Made by a program: the position numbers and the translations under genes | Shown: positions 45,365 through 54,327 of the stretch, in pieces | How the letters are laid out: each line of letters begins with the position of its first letter | Numbering within the stretch: the stretch's first letter is position 1 | Source of the DNA: Bacteroidales bacterium UBA3743 | Lineage (GTDB): Bacteria > Bacteroidota > Bacteroidia > Bacteroidales > Paludibacteraceae | NCBI GenBank assembly: GCA_002371265.1 | Contig: DFGT01000008.1 | Location: 1-64,000 of the forward strand | Length of the DNA stretch: 64,000 nucleotides | Reading direction: 5' to 3' | Notes under the pieces: generated by a model | Told to the model about the DNA's origin: nothing | The model's input: only the letters and a program-made list of their open reading frames with translations | Databases searched by the model: none

Positions 45365-46714
45365 ATGAATTTACAGGAATTGACCGCTATATCTCCAGTA
45401 GACGGAAGATATAGAAGCAAAGCAGACGCATTAGCAGAATATTTTTCAGAGTTCGCTCTAATTAAGTATAGAGTGCGTGTAGAAGTGGAGTATTTTATCG
45501 CATTGTGCGAGATTCCATTGCCAGCACTAAAAAACATCGACAGCAAGGTGTTTGCCGATTTGAGAAAGATCTACGCAAACTTCTCTATTGAGGATGCCAA
45601 CCGCATCAAGGAAATCGAAAGCGTAACAAACCACGACGTAAAGGCTGTAGAATACTTCTTGAAAGAGAAGTTTGAGGCTCTTGGTCTAAAGGAAGACAAG
45701 GAGTATATCCACTTTGGTTTGACAAGCCAGGACATCAACAACACTTCTATTCCGATGTCGATGCGTGAAGCGCTTAACAATGTGTTCATTCCTGAGGTAG
45801 AAGGACTTATCGCAAAACTTGATGAGTTTGCTACAGAGTGGAAGGACATCGCAATGTTGGCAAAGACACACGGACAGCCAGCATCCCCTACTCGTCTTGG
45901 AAAAGAGATCAAGGTATTCGTATCACGTCTACAGGTGCAGCTTGCAGAGTTGAAGACGATGAAGATGCCAGCAAAGTTCGGTGGAGCTACAGGAAACTTC
46001 AACGCCCACAATGTGGCATTCCCAAATATTGACTGGATCGCATTCGGCAACAAGTTCACAGCTGAGAAACTTGGTGTTGAGCGTGAAGCATACACAACTC
46101 AGATTTCCAACTACGACAATTTGAGCCGCGTATTCGACAGCATCAAGAGAATCAACGTCATCATGATCGACCTTTGCCGCGACTTCTGGATGTACATCAT
46201 GATGGAGTATTTCAAGCAGAAGATCAAGAAGGGTGAGGTTGGTTCATCAGCTATGCCACACAAGGTCAACCCAATCGACTATGAGAATGCGGAAGGAAAC
46301 CTAGGAATCGCAAACGCAATTCTTGAGCATTTGTCTGCAAAGCTTCCTGTATCACGTTTGCAGCGCGACTTGACAGACTCTACTGTTTTGAGAAATATCG
46401 GTGTTCCTTTGGCTCACTCAATCATCTCAATCAAGTCGATCCAGAAAGGTCTTGGCAAACTTCTTCTTAACGAGGATGCTATCGCCGCTGATTTGGAGAA
46501 GAACTGGGCAGTTGTTGCGGAAGGAATCCAGACAATTCTACGTCGCGAAAACTATCCAAATCCATACGAGACATTGAAAGAGTTGACTCGTACAAACCAG
46601 AAAATCAACGAAAAAACAATCGCTGATTTCATCGAGACTCTAAATGTAGACGAGAAGGTGAAAGCAGAGCTACGTGCCATAAAGCCAAACACTTACACTG
46701 GTATTTATAAGTAA
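45365..46714 (+). CDS. purB: Adenylosuccinate lyase
   Basis: Cleaves SAICAR and adenylosuccinate in purine synthesis. 449 residues from the ATG at 45365; an upstream in-frame ATG adds 12 residues but lies before the likely transcription start. Fumarase-superfamily signature SSAMPHKVNP near residue 295, catalytic-loop residues in TSQDINNT and KTHGQPASPTRLGKE. The length and GEVGSSAMPHKVNPIDYEN match the longer E. coli-type PurB. A GTG-started ABC exporter gene follows 6 bp later, so the two may be co-transcribed. Confidence 0.95.
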   Translation: MNLQELTAISPVDGRYRSKADALAEYFSEFALIKYRVRVEVEYFIALCEIPLPALKNIDSKVFADLRKIYANFSIEDANRIKEIESVTNHDVKAVEYFLKEKFEALGLKEDKEYIHFGLTSQDINNTSIPMSMREALNNVFIPEVEGLIAKLDEFATEWKDIAMLAKTHGQPASPTRLGKEIKVFVSRLQVQLAELKTMKMPAKFGGATGNFNAHNVAFPNIDWIAFGNKFTAEKLGVEREAYTTQISNYDNLSRVFDSIKRINVIMIDLCRDFWMYIMMEYFKQKIKKGEVGSSAMPHKVNPIDYENAEGNLGIANAILEHLSAKLPVSRLQRDLTDSTVLRNIGVPLAHSIISIKSIQKGLGKLLLNEDAIAADLEKNWAVVAEGIQTILRRENYPNPYETLKELTRTNQKINEKTIADFIETLNVDEKVKAELRAIKPNTYTGIYK

Positions 46715-46720
46715 TTCTGC

Positions 46721-48538
46721 GTGAAGACACCACAGTTTATATCTCTGATAAAAAGATTTGCCGTCGCTTATAAAGGACACGTTGCACTGAATATTCTGTG
46801 CAACGTGCTTGCGACGCTTTTCTCCATATTCTCATTCGCTGTACTGATCCCTATCCTGCAGATTCTGTTCAAGACAGAGCAGGTTGTCTATGAGTTTCAA
46901 CCATGGTCTTTTGACAGTATAAAAAACAACGCCTACTACTACGTCCAGCAATATATAGAAAATCACGGAGGCATCGACACACTCCTGCTCCTTTCCGTCA
47001 TCCTCATATTCATGACACTTTTGAAAACTGGCACAACTTATCTGGCTTCATATTTTATAATTCCGATGCGAACAGGTCTTGTCCGCGACATCCGTCGTGA
47101 CATGTACGCGAAAATCGTAGACCTCAACCTCGGTTTCTACGACAAGCAAAAGAAAGGTGACATCATGGCTAGAATGTTGTCCGACGTAGGTGAAGTGGAA
47201 GCTTCGATAATGAGTTCAATCGAGTTGTTGAGCAAAAACCCCATAATGATAATCTTCTATCTTGGCGTCATGCTGATGATGAGTTGGCAGCTCACACTGT
47301 TTGTGCTTTTGGTATTGCCGATAGCCGGATTTTTGATGGGAAGAGTCGGACGAAGTCTGAAAAGGAAATCTGTTGTCGGACAAGAACAGCAAGGAAGTTT
47401 GACTTCAATCATAGAGGAGACACTCAACGGACTGCGTATAATCAAGGCATTCAACGCAGAGGAGCACATCTGCAAACGATTTGGGGAGCTAAACAACCAG
47501 TTGAGAAAAACGACAAATAAGATCAACCGTCGCTACATGTTGGCTCACCCGATGAGTGAGTTTTTGGGAACAATCATGATAGCTATCGTATTGTTTTTCG
47601 GAGGATCACTGATACTTAACGACCAAAGTTCACTGAATGCCGGAGAGTTCATCTACTATCTTGTGATATTCTACAGCATCATAAATCCAGCCAAAGAATT
47701 ATCGAAAGCCATGTACAGCATAGAGAAAGGAAAAGCATCTTTGGCAAGAATCGATATGGTGTTGCTGGCGAACAATCCATTGAAGGTAGTGGACAATCCA
47801 GTCAAGGCAGAGCCATTTGAAAAAGAGATCTCATTCAAAGACGTATGGTTCAAATATGAAGAAGAGTGGATTCTGAAAGGAATTTCGCTCGACATCAAGA
47901 AAGGACAGACTGTAGCTTTGGTGGGAGCCTCCGGATCAGGAAAATCAACCATGGTAGATCTTTTGCCTAGATTCTATGATGTGCAGAAAGGAAAAATCAC
48001 GATTGACGGAACAGACATCCGCAATTTCACATTGCACGACCTGCGCGGGTACATGGGCAACGTGAACCAAGATCCGATTCTCTTCAACGACTCCATATAT
48101 AATAATATTAAGTTTGGCACAGAAAATGCGACAGACGAGGACATCGTCAACGCCGCAAAAATTGCCAATGCCCACAATTTCATTATGGAGACGGAAGACG
48201 GTTATCAGACCAACATCGGCGACCACGGAGGCAGACTCTCAGGCGGACAACGCCAGAGACTGAGCATCGCACGAGCCATCCTGAAAAATCCGTCGATACT
48301 GATTCTCGATGAAGCGACGTCGGCACTCGACACTGAAAGCGAGAAACTTGTGCAGGCCGCGCTTGAGGAGCTGATGAAAAACCGCACCACAATCGTGATT
48401 GCCCACCGTCTTTCCACAATCAAGAAAGCAGATTTGATCTGTGTGCTCGAGAAGGGAGAAATCGTAGAGAAAGGCACCCACGAAGAGCTGATCCAAAAAG
48501 GCGGTTTGTACAATAAACTCTACTCTATGCAAAAGTAA
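46721..48538 (+). CDS. ABC exporter, MsbA-like half transporter
   Basis: 605 residues, start GTG at 46721. An N-terminal six-helix membrane domain (about 1-330) and a nucleotide-binding domain with Walker A GASGSGKST, Q-loop VNQDPILFND, signature LSGGQRQRLSIA and Walker B ILILDEATSALD. Homodimeric exporters of this type flip lipid A or other lipids (MsbA) or export drugs. Its position 6 bp after purB and the absence of a peptide-processing domain favour a housekeeping lipid flippase, but the substrate cannot be read from sequence. Confidence 0.88.
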   Translation: MKTPQFISLIKRFAVAYKGHVALNILCNVLATLFSIFSFAVLIPILQILFKTEQVVYEFQPWSFDSIKNNAYYYVQQYIENHGGIDTLLLLSVILIFMTLLKTGTTYLASYFIIPMRTGLVRDIRRDMYAKIVDLNLGFYDKQKKGDIMARMLSDVGEVEASIMSSIELLSKNPIMIIFYLGVMLMMSWQLTLFVLLVLPIAGFLMGRVGRSLKRKSVVGQEQQGSLTSIIEETLNGLRIIKAFNAEEHICKRFGELNNQLRKTTNKINRRYMLAHPMSEFLGTIMIAIVLFFGGSLILNDQSSLNAGEFIYYLVIFYSIINPAKELSKAMYSIEKGKASLARIDMVLLANNPLKVVDNPVKAEPFEKEISFKDVWFKYEEEWILKGISLDIKKGQTVALVGASGSGKSTMVDLLPRFYDVQKGKITIDGTDIRNFTLHDLRGYMGNVNQDPILFNDSIYNNIKFGTENATDEDIVNAAKIANAHNFIMETEDGYQTNIGDHGGRLSGGQRQRLSIARAILKNPSILILDEATSALDTESEKLVQAALEELMKNRTTIVIAHRLSTIKKADLICVLEKGEIVEKGTHEELIQKGGLYNKLYSMQK

Positions 48539-48604
48539 ATTGCTGATTTATCCGATAAAAACGAAAATAATTGCGATTATTTTAGTTTTTGGATAAAAAA
48601 AGTG

Positions 48605-48612
48605 TAGATTTG
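48605..48612 (+). promoter_or_regulatory. -7 element of pnp
   Basis: TAGATTTG matches TAnnTTTG, 34 bp upstream of the start codon; TTAG 19 bp further up is a weak -33 element. Confidence 0.5.
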
Positions 48613-48645
48613 TAGCAGATATTTTGACGAAAAAAAGAAGATAAG

Positions 48646-50871
48646 ATGTTAAATGTAATTACAAAATCGGTCAAGCTCCCTGACGGCAGAGAGATTACGA
48701 TCGAGACAGGCAAATTAGCTAAGCAGGCCGACGGAGCAGTCGTAGTTCGCCTTGGCAAGACAATGTTGCTAGCGACAGTCTGTACAGCAACTGACGCAGT
48801 GCCTGGCACAGATTTTATGCCGTTGACAGTAGAATACAAGGAAAAATACGGAGCCTACGGCCGTTTCCCTGGTGGTTTCACAAAGAGAGAGGGTAAGGCA
48901 TCCGACTATGAGATACTTACTGCCCGTTTGGTGGACCGTGCTTTGCGTCCTTTATTCCCAGACGATTACCATGCAGAGACATTCGTAAACGTATTGATGA
49001 TTTCAGCTGACGGTGTCGACCAGCCAGACAGTTTGGCAGGACTTGCAGCTTCTGCGGCATTGGCAGTGTCTGACATTCCATTCAACGGACCAATTTCAGA
49101 GGTTCGTGTGATCTTGAAGGATGGCAAATTCATCATCAACCCTACATTCGAGCAGATGAAGGGCAACGACCTTGACATCATGGTAGCCGCAACATATGAG
49201 AACATCATGATGGTTGAGGGTGAGATGAACGAGGTTTCAGAGGCTACAATGCTTGAGGCATTGAAGGTGGCTCACGAAGCAATCAAGACAGCATGTCTTG
49301 TTCAGAAAGAGTTGACTGAGGCTGTAGGCAAGACAGTTAAGCGTGAGTACAACCACGAAGACAACGATGAGGATTTGAAGAAGGATGTATGGGCTAAGTG
49401 TTACGACAAAGCTTACGCATTCGCAACTTCAGCAAATACAGACAAGCACGACCGTGAGGCTAAGTTCCGCAGCGTAAAGGAGGAGTACATCGCGTCTCTA
49501 AACCTTTCAGACGACGAGCTTGAGGCTAAGGCAGGCATGATCGACAGATACTACCACGCAGTAGAGAAAGAGGCTATGCGTCGTTCTATCCTAGATGAGG
49601 GCAAGCGTCTTGACGGACGTAAGACAACAGAGATCCGTCCTATCTGGTGTGAGGTAGACTATTTGCCAGGAGCACACGGTTCAGCCATCTTCACACGTGG
49701 AGAGACACAGTCGTTGACTACTTGTACATTGGGAACAAAGCAGGATGAGAAGCTTGTCGATGACGTTTTGAATCAGGGCAAGGAGAGATTCCTTCTTCAC
49801 TACAACTTCCCTCCATTCTCGACAGGTGAGGCTAAGGCACAGAGAGGTGTCGGACGTCGTGAGATCGGTCACGGTCACTTGGCATGGCGTGCACTTAAGG
49901 GAATGATTCCTGAAGATTATCCATACTGCGTACGCGTAGTTTCAGATATCATGGAGAGTAACGGTTCTTCATCAATGGCAACAGTTTGCGCTGGTACACT
50001 TTCATTGATGGATGCCGGAGTTAAGATCAAGAAGCCAGTTGCAGGTATCGCGATGGGACTTATCGCAGACGGTGGAAACTGCTACGGCAAGTATGCAATC
50101 CTTTCAGATATCCTTGGAGACGAGGATCACCTAGGAGATATGGACTTCAAGGTGACTGGTACAAAGGATGGTATCACAGCGACACAGATGGATATCAAGG
50201 TAGACGGATTGTCGTACGAGGTTATCGAGAAGGCACTTGCACAGGCTAAGGAAGGAAGACTTCATATCCTAGGCAAGATTCTCGAGACAATTCCAGAGGT
50301 ACGTCCAGATCTTAAGGAGCATGCACCACGCATCGTCACTATGGATATTCCTAAGGAGCTTATCGGTGCAGTGATCGGACCTGGCGGAAAGATCATCCAG
50401 GATATTCAGGAGAAGTCTGGCGCTGTAGTTTCTATCGATGAGGTAGACGGTAAGGGACACATCGAAGTAAGTGCTTCCAACAAGACAGCTATCGACGCAG
50501 CATTGAGCAGAATCAAGGCAATCGTAGCAGTTCCAGAGGTTGGCGAGACATACGACGCAAAGGTTAAGAGCATCATGCCATACGGAGCATTCGTAGAGTT
50601 TATGCCAGGTAAGGAAGGACTTCTTCACATCTCAGAAATCGAGTGGAAGAGATTCGAGACTATGGAGCAGACAGGCATCAAGGAAGGAGACACAATCTCA
50701 GTCAAGCTTCTTGACATCGACCAGAAGAGTGGCAAGTTCAAGCTATCACACAAAGCATTGCTTCCACGTCCTGAGAGAGTTGAGGGAGAGCGTCCAGAGA
50801 GAGGCGACCGTCCAGAGCGTCCTCACCACCATCACCACAATAACAACAATGGTGGCGGAGACCAAGGATAA
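48646..50871 (+). CDS. pnp: Polyribonucleotide nucleotidyltransferase (PNPase)
   Basis: 3'-5' phosphorolytic exoribonuclease in RNA decay. 741 residues: first RNase PH domain (about 10-140), an all-helical linker, second RNase PH domain (about 320-545; [19 protein letters not shown]), KH domain (about 560-620; [15 protein letters not shown]) and S1 domain (about 625-695; [20 protein letters not shown]). The C-terminal tail is His/Asn/Gly-rich (five His, four Asn). Strong promoter element, own terminator, and codon use typical of a highly expressed gene. Confidence 0.96.
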   Translation: MLNVITKSVKLPDGREITIETGKLAKQADGAVVVRLGKTMLLATVCTATDAVPGTDFMPLTVEYKEKYGAYGRFPGGFTKREGKASDYEILTARLVDRALRPLFPDDYHAETFVNVLMISADGVDQPDSLAGLAASAALAVSDIPFNGPISEVRVILKDGKFIINPTFEQMKGNDLDIMVAATYENIMMVEGEMNEVSEATMLEALKVAHEAIKTACLVQKELTEAVGKTVKREYNHEDNDEDLKKDVWAKCYDKAYAFATSANTDKHDREAKFRSVKEEYIASLNLSDDELEAKAGMIDRYYHAVEKEAMRRSILDEGKRLDGRKTTEIRPIWCEVDYLPGAHGSAIFTRGETQSLTTCTLGTKQDEKLVDDVLNQGKERFLLHYNFPPFSTGEAKAQRGVGRREIGHGHLAWRALKGMIPEDYPYCVRVVSDIMESNGSSSMATVCAGTLSLMDAGVKIKKPVAGIAMGLIADGGNCYGKYAILSDILGDEDHLGDMDFKVTGTKDGITATQMDIKVDGLSYEVIEKALAQAKEGRLHILGKILETIPEVRPDLKEHAPRIVTMDIPKELIGAVIGPGGKIIQDIQEKSGAVVSIDEVDGKGHIEVSASNKTAIDAALSRIKAIVAVPEVGETYDAKVKSIMPYGAFVEFMPGKEGLLHISEIEWKRFETMEQTGIKEGDTISVKLLDIDQKSGKFKLSHKALLPRPERVEGERPERGDRPERPHHHHHNNNNGGGDQG

Positions 50872-50890
50872 TTGATATTTCTTCATATAG

Positions 50891-50921
50891 AAAGGCATCA
50901 GAGCAATCTGATGCCTTTTTT
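50891..50921 (+). terminator. Terminator of pnp
   Basis: AAAGGCATCAGA (50891-50902) and TCTGATGCCTTT (50907-50918) form a 12-bp stem around GCAA, followed by T residues. Confidence 0.92.
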
Positions 50922-50928
50922 GTTTTAT

Positions 50929-51410
50929 GCGTCTGGAAGACGCTATCTCTGCGACCCCGTACATACGCAGCGGAGCGTAGTATGTGCGGGGAGATGCAGG
51001 GGATGCGGGGATGTGAGGATAGAGAGCCCATGCCCCCATGCGTCTGGAAGACGCTATCTCTGTAACCCCGTACATACGTAGCGTAGTATGTGCGGGGGAT
51101 GCAGGGGATGCGAGGGATGTGAGGATAGAGAGCCCATGCCCCATGCGTCTGGAAGACGCTATCTCTGTAACCCCGTACATACGCAGCGGAGCGTAGTATG
51201 TGCGGGGAGATGCAGGGGATGCGAGGATAGAAAGCCCATGCCCCATGCGTCTGGAAGACGCTATCTCTGTAACCCCGTACATACACAGCGAAGCGGAGTA
51301 TGTGCGGGGAGATGCGGTGGATGCGAGGATAGAGAGCCACAAGATCCAACGCGTCTGGAAGACGCTATCTCTGTACCCCGTACATACGTAGCGTAGCAAA
51401 GTATGTGCAT
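50929..51410. repeat. Array of five palindromic repeat units (about 102-111 bp each)
   Basis: Units start at 50929, 51040, 51145, 51247 and 51351. Each has a short palindrome (GCGTCTGGAAGACGC), CTATCTCTG, then a long imperfect palindrome (CCCCGTACATACG and CGTAGTATGTGCGGGG), then a purine-rich spacer. Spacing varies by 2-9 bp and the unit is far richer in GC than the surroundings. Several reading frames run open through it on both strands, but they repeat the same peptide and have no gene signals. The gap 51411-51604 up to the next gene shows only AT-rich sequence. Confidence 0.85.
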
Positions 51411-51604
51411 GGTCATTATCCCCCACCGTCCTTCCAAACGAAAAATTCAATTATCGTTTGTGTATAAAAAAACTTTTATATAATTTTCCGTTGATTAAAC
51501 GTACAATGGTCATCCCTATTTTACAAAGATGCGAAAATCACACACTTGTATACCGATGATCATTTTTGAAAAAACAAAAGAATTTAATATAAAACTTAAA
51601 CTAC

Positions 51605-53317
51605 ATGTCTGACTTTAAAATCAAACGCGCTGATGGCAAAACGCGCGAAATTTCGGGTTACATCTATAGTGCCCCAAACGCAAATGTAAAAAACTTCAGT
51701 TCCACACGATATAGTGCGAGCCAACTTCCTAAAAAGGTCGATTTGCGTCCCTACATGACCAGAGTCGAAGACCAAGGTCAAGTAGGTAGCTGTACTGCCA
51801 ATGCCGTCGCCGGTGCTTACGAATATCTCGTGAAAAAGAACCAAGGGTTGGAGGACGACTACGACGTAAGCCGCCTGTTCATCTACTACGGTGCACGTGC
51901 TAAACAAGGCAATGAGAAGAAAGATTCAGGCTCGGCAATTTCCGATGCGGTCTCTCTTCTGGAGGAGACGGGAGCCTGTTCGGAATACACATGGCCATAT
52001 TCCGAGCAAAAATCTGTGGTGTTTGCCAAACCTAGCAAAGAAGCTTTTGAAGAGGCAAGCAGACACAAAATCACCGAAGCTGAAATCATTCCGACCACAC
52101 TCCAGGCGTGGAAAAGCGCTTTAGCTGAAGGATTCCCTATCATCTTCGGAATATCGCTATTCAAATCATTTGACAATCAGAGGAAAAGAGGTTTCGTGCC
52201 CAACCCCTCGTCGACAGAAGCCGCACGTGGTTCACATAGCAGCCACGCAATGCTCTGCGTAGGTTATTCAGACGTCGACAGGGTCTTCATCGTCCGCAAT
52301 TCATGGGGAGACAGATGGGGAGACAAAGGATATTGCTACATTTCTTACGACTACATCATGAACAAGAAGTATAATCATGGCGACACATGGATTATTCGTG
52401 ATGCGGAAGAGGTGGAAGGCAACGAAGACTCCTGGTTTGACGATGACGAGTCTGTATTGACCGATCTAAACGAAGAGTTCGCAAACATGGACGAGGAGAC
52501 ATGGGAAGAGATGAACGAAAGGATGGGAGATTATCCGTTTCCGCACCGTCTCGGACTACTTTTCACTGCCGCCGCAATTGTGGATGGCGAGTTTTCAGAA
52601 GAAGAGCAGGAAGTGGCGATCGAGCATATAGGCAACGCATTGGAATTGTTTGGCTATGACGATCTTGATCCTGAAGGAGTGTTTGAATATGCGTCTGAGG
52701 TAATTGATGAAAACGAGAATATACTTAACGAGACAGTCGAACTTTTTGGAGAGTATTTGTCGGGAGAAGCACTTGCCACAATCCTGCAGCAAATGCGAGA
52801 GATTGCAGGTGCGGATGAACTAGACGAAGAGGAATCCGACTTCATCGACACTGTGGAATCAGCTTGGATGGGAGGCGACGACGATGAAGACGAGGATGAG
52901 GAAGAATGTGATTGTGATGACGACGAGGAAAGCGAGTGCGACGAAGATGAAGAAGACGAAGATCTTGATGAGTATGAGACCTTCACCGTCACTTTAGGAG
53001 GACCGAATTCAGATGAGCCGTCATACCTTTCCATCTGTGATCAAGAAGCCTATTCGGAAGATGACGACGACGATTGTCTTGAGAATGTGGAAATCGTCTT
53101 TACAGGAACCAAATTCGTGACCGCAAGCAAAGCCAAAAACGACATTGTGTCCGAGAATGAGAACGAAGCAGAGATCGAGACATTGAAGAAAGGATGCGAC
53201 TATTCATTCGTCACCAGCACAGGATACGAAGGACGTATCATTGTGGAAGACGGTGAGATGGATGGCAAAGACGCAGAGATCGAAGTCACTGTATACTATT
53301 GCGAATCAGATGATTAA
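51605..53317 (+). CDS. Papain-like (C1) peptidase with TerB-like and acidic regions
   Basis: 570 residues without a signal peptide, so probably cytoplasmic. Residues about 42-265 form a C1 peptidase: oxyanion Q57, nucleophile C63 in EDQGQVGSCTANA, H214 in SHAMLCVGY and N232 in VRNSWGDRWGDKG; all catalytic residues are present. Residues about 315-422 look like a TerB/tellurite-type helical domain (GEFSEEEQEVAIEHIGNALEL). Residues 425-456 are almost pure Asp/Glu with four Cys, and a beta-rich C-terminal domain follows (about 457-568). There is no propeptide. The gene stands alone behind the repeat array. Role unknown; the mix of a cysteine protease, TerB and an acidic arm suggests a regulated intracellular protease. 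Confidence 0.82.
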   Translation: MSDFKIKRADGKTREISGYIYSAPNANVKNFSSTRYSASQLPKKVDLRPYMTRVEDQGQVGSCTANAVAGAYEYLVKKNQGLEDDYDVSRLFIYYGARAKQGNEKKDSGSAISDAVSLLEETGACSEYTWPYSEQKSVVFAKPSKEAFEEASRHKITEAEIIPTTLQAWKSALAEGFPIIFGISLFKSFDNQRKRGFVPNPSSTEAARGSHSSHAMLCVGYSDVDRVFIVRNSWGDRWGDKGYCYISYDYIMNKKYNHGDTWIIRDAEEVEGNEDSWFDDDESVLTDLNEEFANMDEETWEEMNERMGDYPFPHRLGLLFTAAAIVDGEFSEEEQEVAIEHIGNALELFGYDDLDPEGVFEYASEVIDENENILNETVELFGEYLSGEALATILQQMREIAGADELDEEESDFIDTVESAWMGGDDDEDEDEEECDCDDDEESECDEDEEDEDLDEYETFTVTLGGPNSDEPSYLSICDQEAYSEDDDDDCLENVEIVFTGTKFVTASKAKNDIVSENENEAEIETLKKGCDYSFVTSTGYEGRIIVEDGEMDGKDAEIEVTVYYCESDD

Positions 53318-53364
53318 ACAGCAGATTATATACAGATAATTTGTCATCAAAACCAACAATAACG

Positions 53365-53398
53365 AATCAGCCTCATCTTGAAAAAGGTGGGGCTGATT
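53365..53398. other. 15-bp hairpin downstream of the C1 peptidase gene
   Basis: The arms at 53365-53379 and 53384-53398 pair over 15 positions with two G-T pairs around a GAAA loop. There is no T tract, so it may be an mRNA-end structure rather than a standard terminator. Confidence 0.55.
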
Positions 53399-53522
53399 GG
53401 GTATATATATCTATGAAAAATCTTATAGATTTAGTTTTTTTATTAATTTTGAGATGTTTTTTGTACTCTACAGAGCATACGTCTGGAAATGAGACAGAAA
53501 TGGTTAATAATATCAAACGTAT

Positions 53523-54129
53523 ATGGGAAATGGAACAATAATAAAATACCCTGATTATGTAAAAAGAATTCAAATTACAGGAAAAGATAATTATAGAAAT
53601 CTTCTTCGTATCAAATTTGAGGATGAGAATGGGGAACGGGAAAATGAGTTTATGGCAGTTTGTATGAATCCGAGTAAGGCAAACCTTGAACACTCTGATG
53701 ACACAGTCAATAAGTTAAAAATATGCATACAAACAAAAATATGCGTCATACAAACAAAAATATGCGTCAATTGCAATTCTCAACACATACTCAATATATG
53801 AAACAGATTCGAAAAATCTGCCTTCTTATAATAATTTGAAGTCAGATCCGAACAAAACAGAAGAATTTAAGAGAAATATAGAGTTCGTAGTTGATGAAAT
53901 TTTAAACCTAAAGGGAACTCTGTTATTAGCTTTTGGAAAAGCCACACGAAAATATATGTATGAAGCACAATTACAAGTTATTGATGCAGCCAAACAAGCA
54001 ATTTCGAAAAATCAAATCATTGTGAAAAAAATAGAAGGATATAAATATTATCATCATCCAGAAAGATGCAAATTTAAATTAATAGAAATTAAGGAAGATA
54101 AACTAGATGAAAGTAAGAAATATTTGTGA
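53523..54129 (+). pseudogene. Frameshifted DUF1643-like gene
   Basis: Two frames together give one protein. The first (from ATG 53523) has FMAVCMNPSKANLEHSDDTVNKL, the NPS-x-A...DxT motif of DUF1643. The second, in the next frame, reads ASIAILNTYSIYETDSKNL, then LLLAFGKATRKY and YKYYHHPERC, matching the family's later motifs. One extra A in the run 53717-53721 explains the shift: without it the frame reads NKLKYAYKQKYAS and continues. A 21-bp tandem duplication (53726-53746, 53747-53767) lies just after. A sequencing error or slippage at the A run is an alternative to true loss. Function of the family is not known. Confidence 0.65.
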
Positions 54130-54172
54130 AAGCAGCCTAAAATGAATATTTAATTACATTCCCCGACTCCCC

Positions 54173-54200
54173 AAGCATCCCCATCCGGATGCTTTTGTTA
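54173..54200 (+). terminator. Terminator after the DUF1643-like gene
   Basis: AAGCATCC (54173-54180) pairs with GGATGCTT (54187-54194), followed by TTTGTTA. Confidence 0.75.
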
Positions 54201-54273
54201 TTCATCGAAATTCTACAAACTGATGACGAAGAAAATCCTCGTTATTCAGCACAAATCATGTCTGTCTAAATAA

Positions 54274-54305
54274 TTTGTCCAAGAAATTGAAAATATCTAT
54301 CTTTG
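54274..54305 (+). promoter_or_regulatory. Promoter of the AAA-ATPase-like gene
   Basis: TTTG (54274-54277), a 20-bp spacer and TATCTTTG (54298-54305) match the consensus exactly, 22 bp upstream of the start codon. Confidence 0.85.
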
Positions 54306-54327
54306 TGAAAATTAAAAAGTAGAGGTC

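Noticed and set aside
50929..51410. Possible CRISPR array
   Set aside because: Units are over 100 bp, contain two palindromes each, and the spacers are similar to each other; no cas genes are present.
50738..51450. Long reading frames (100-234 codons) on both strands through the 51-kb repeats
   Set aside because: They encode the same short peptide again and again, run antisense into the 3' end of pnp, and lack start signals. Openness of many frames follows from the repeat itself.
52654..53034. Antisense frame rich in serine
   Set aside because: It is the complement of the Asp/Glu codon run in the C1 peptidase gene, not a gene.
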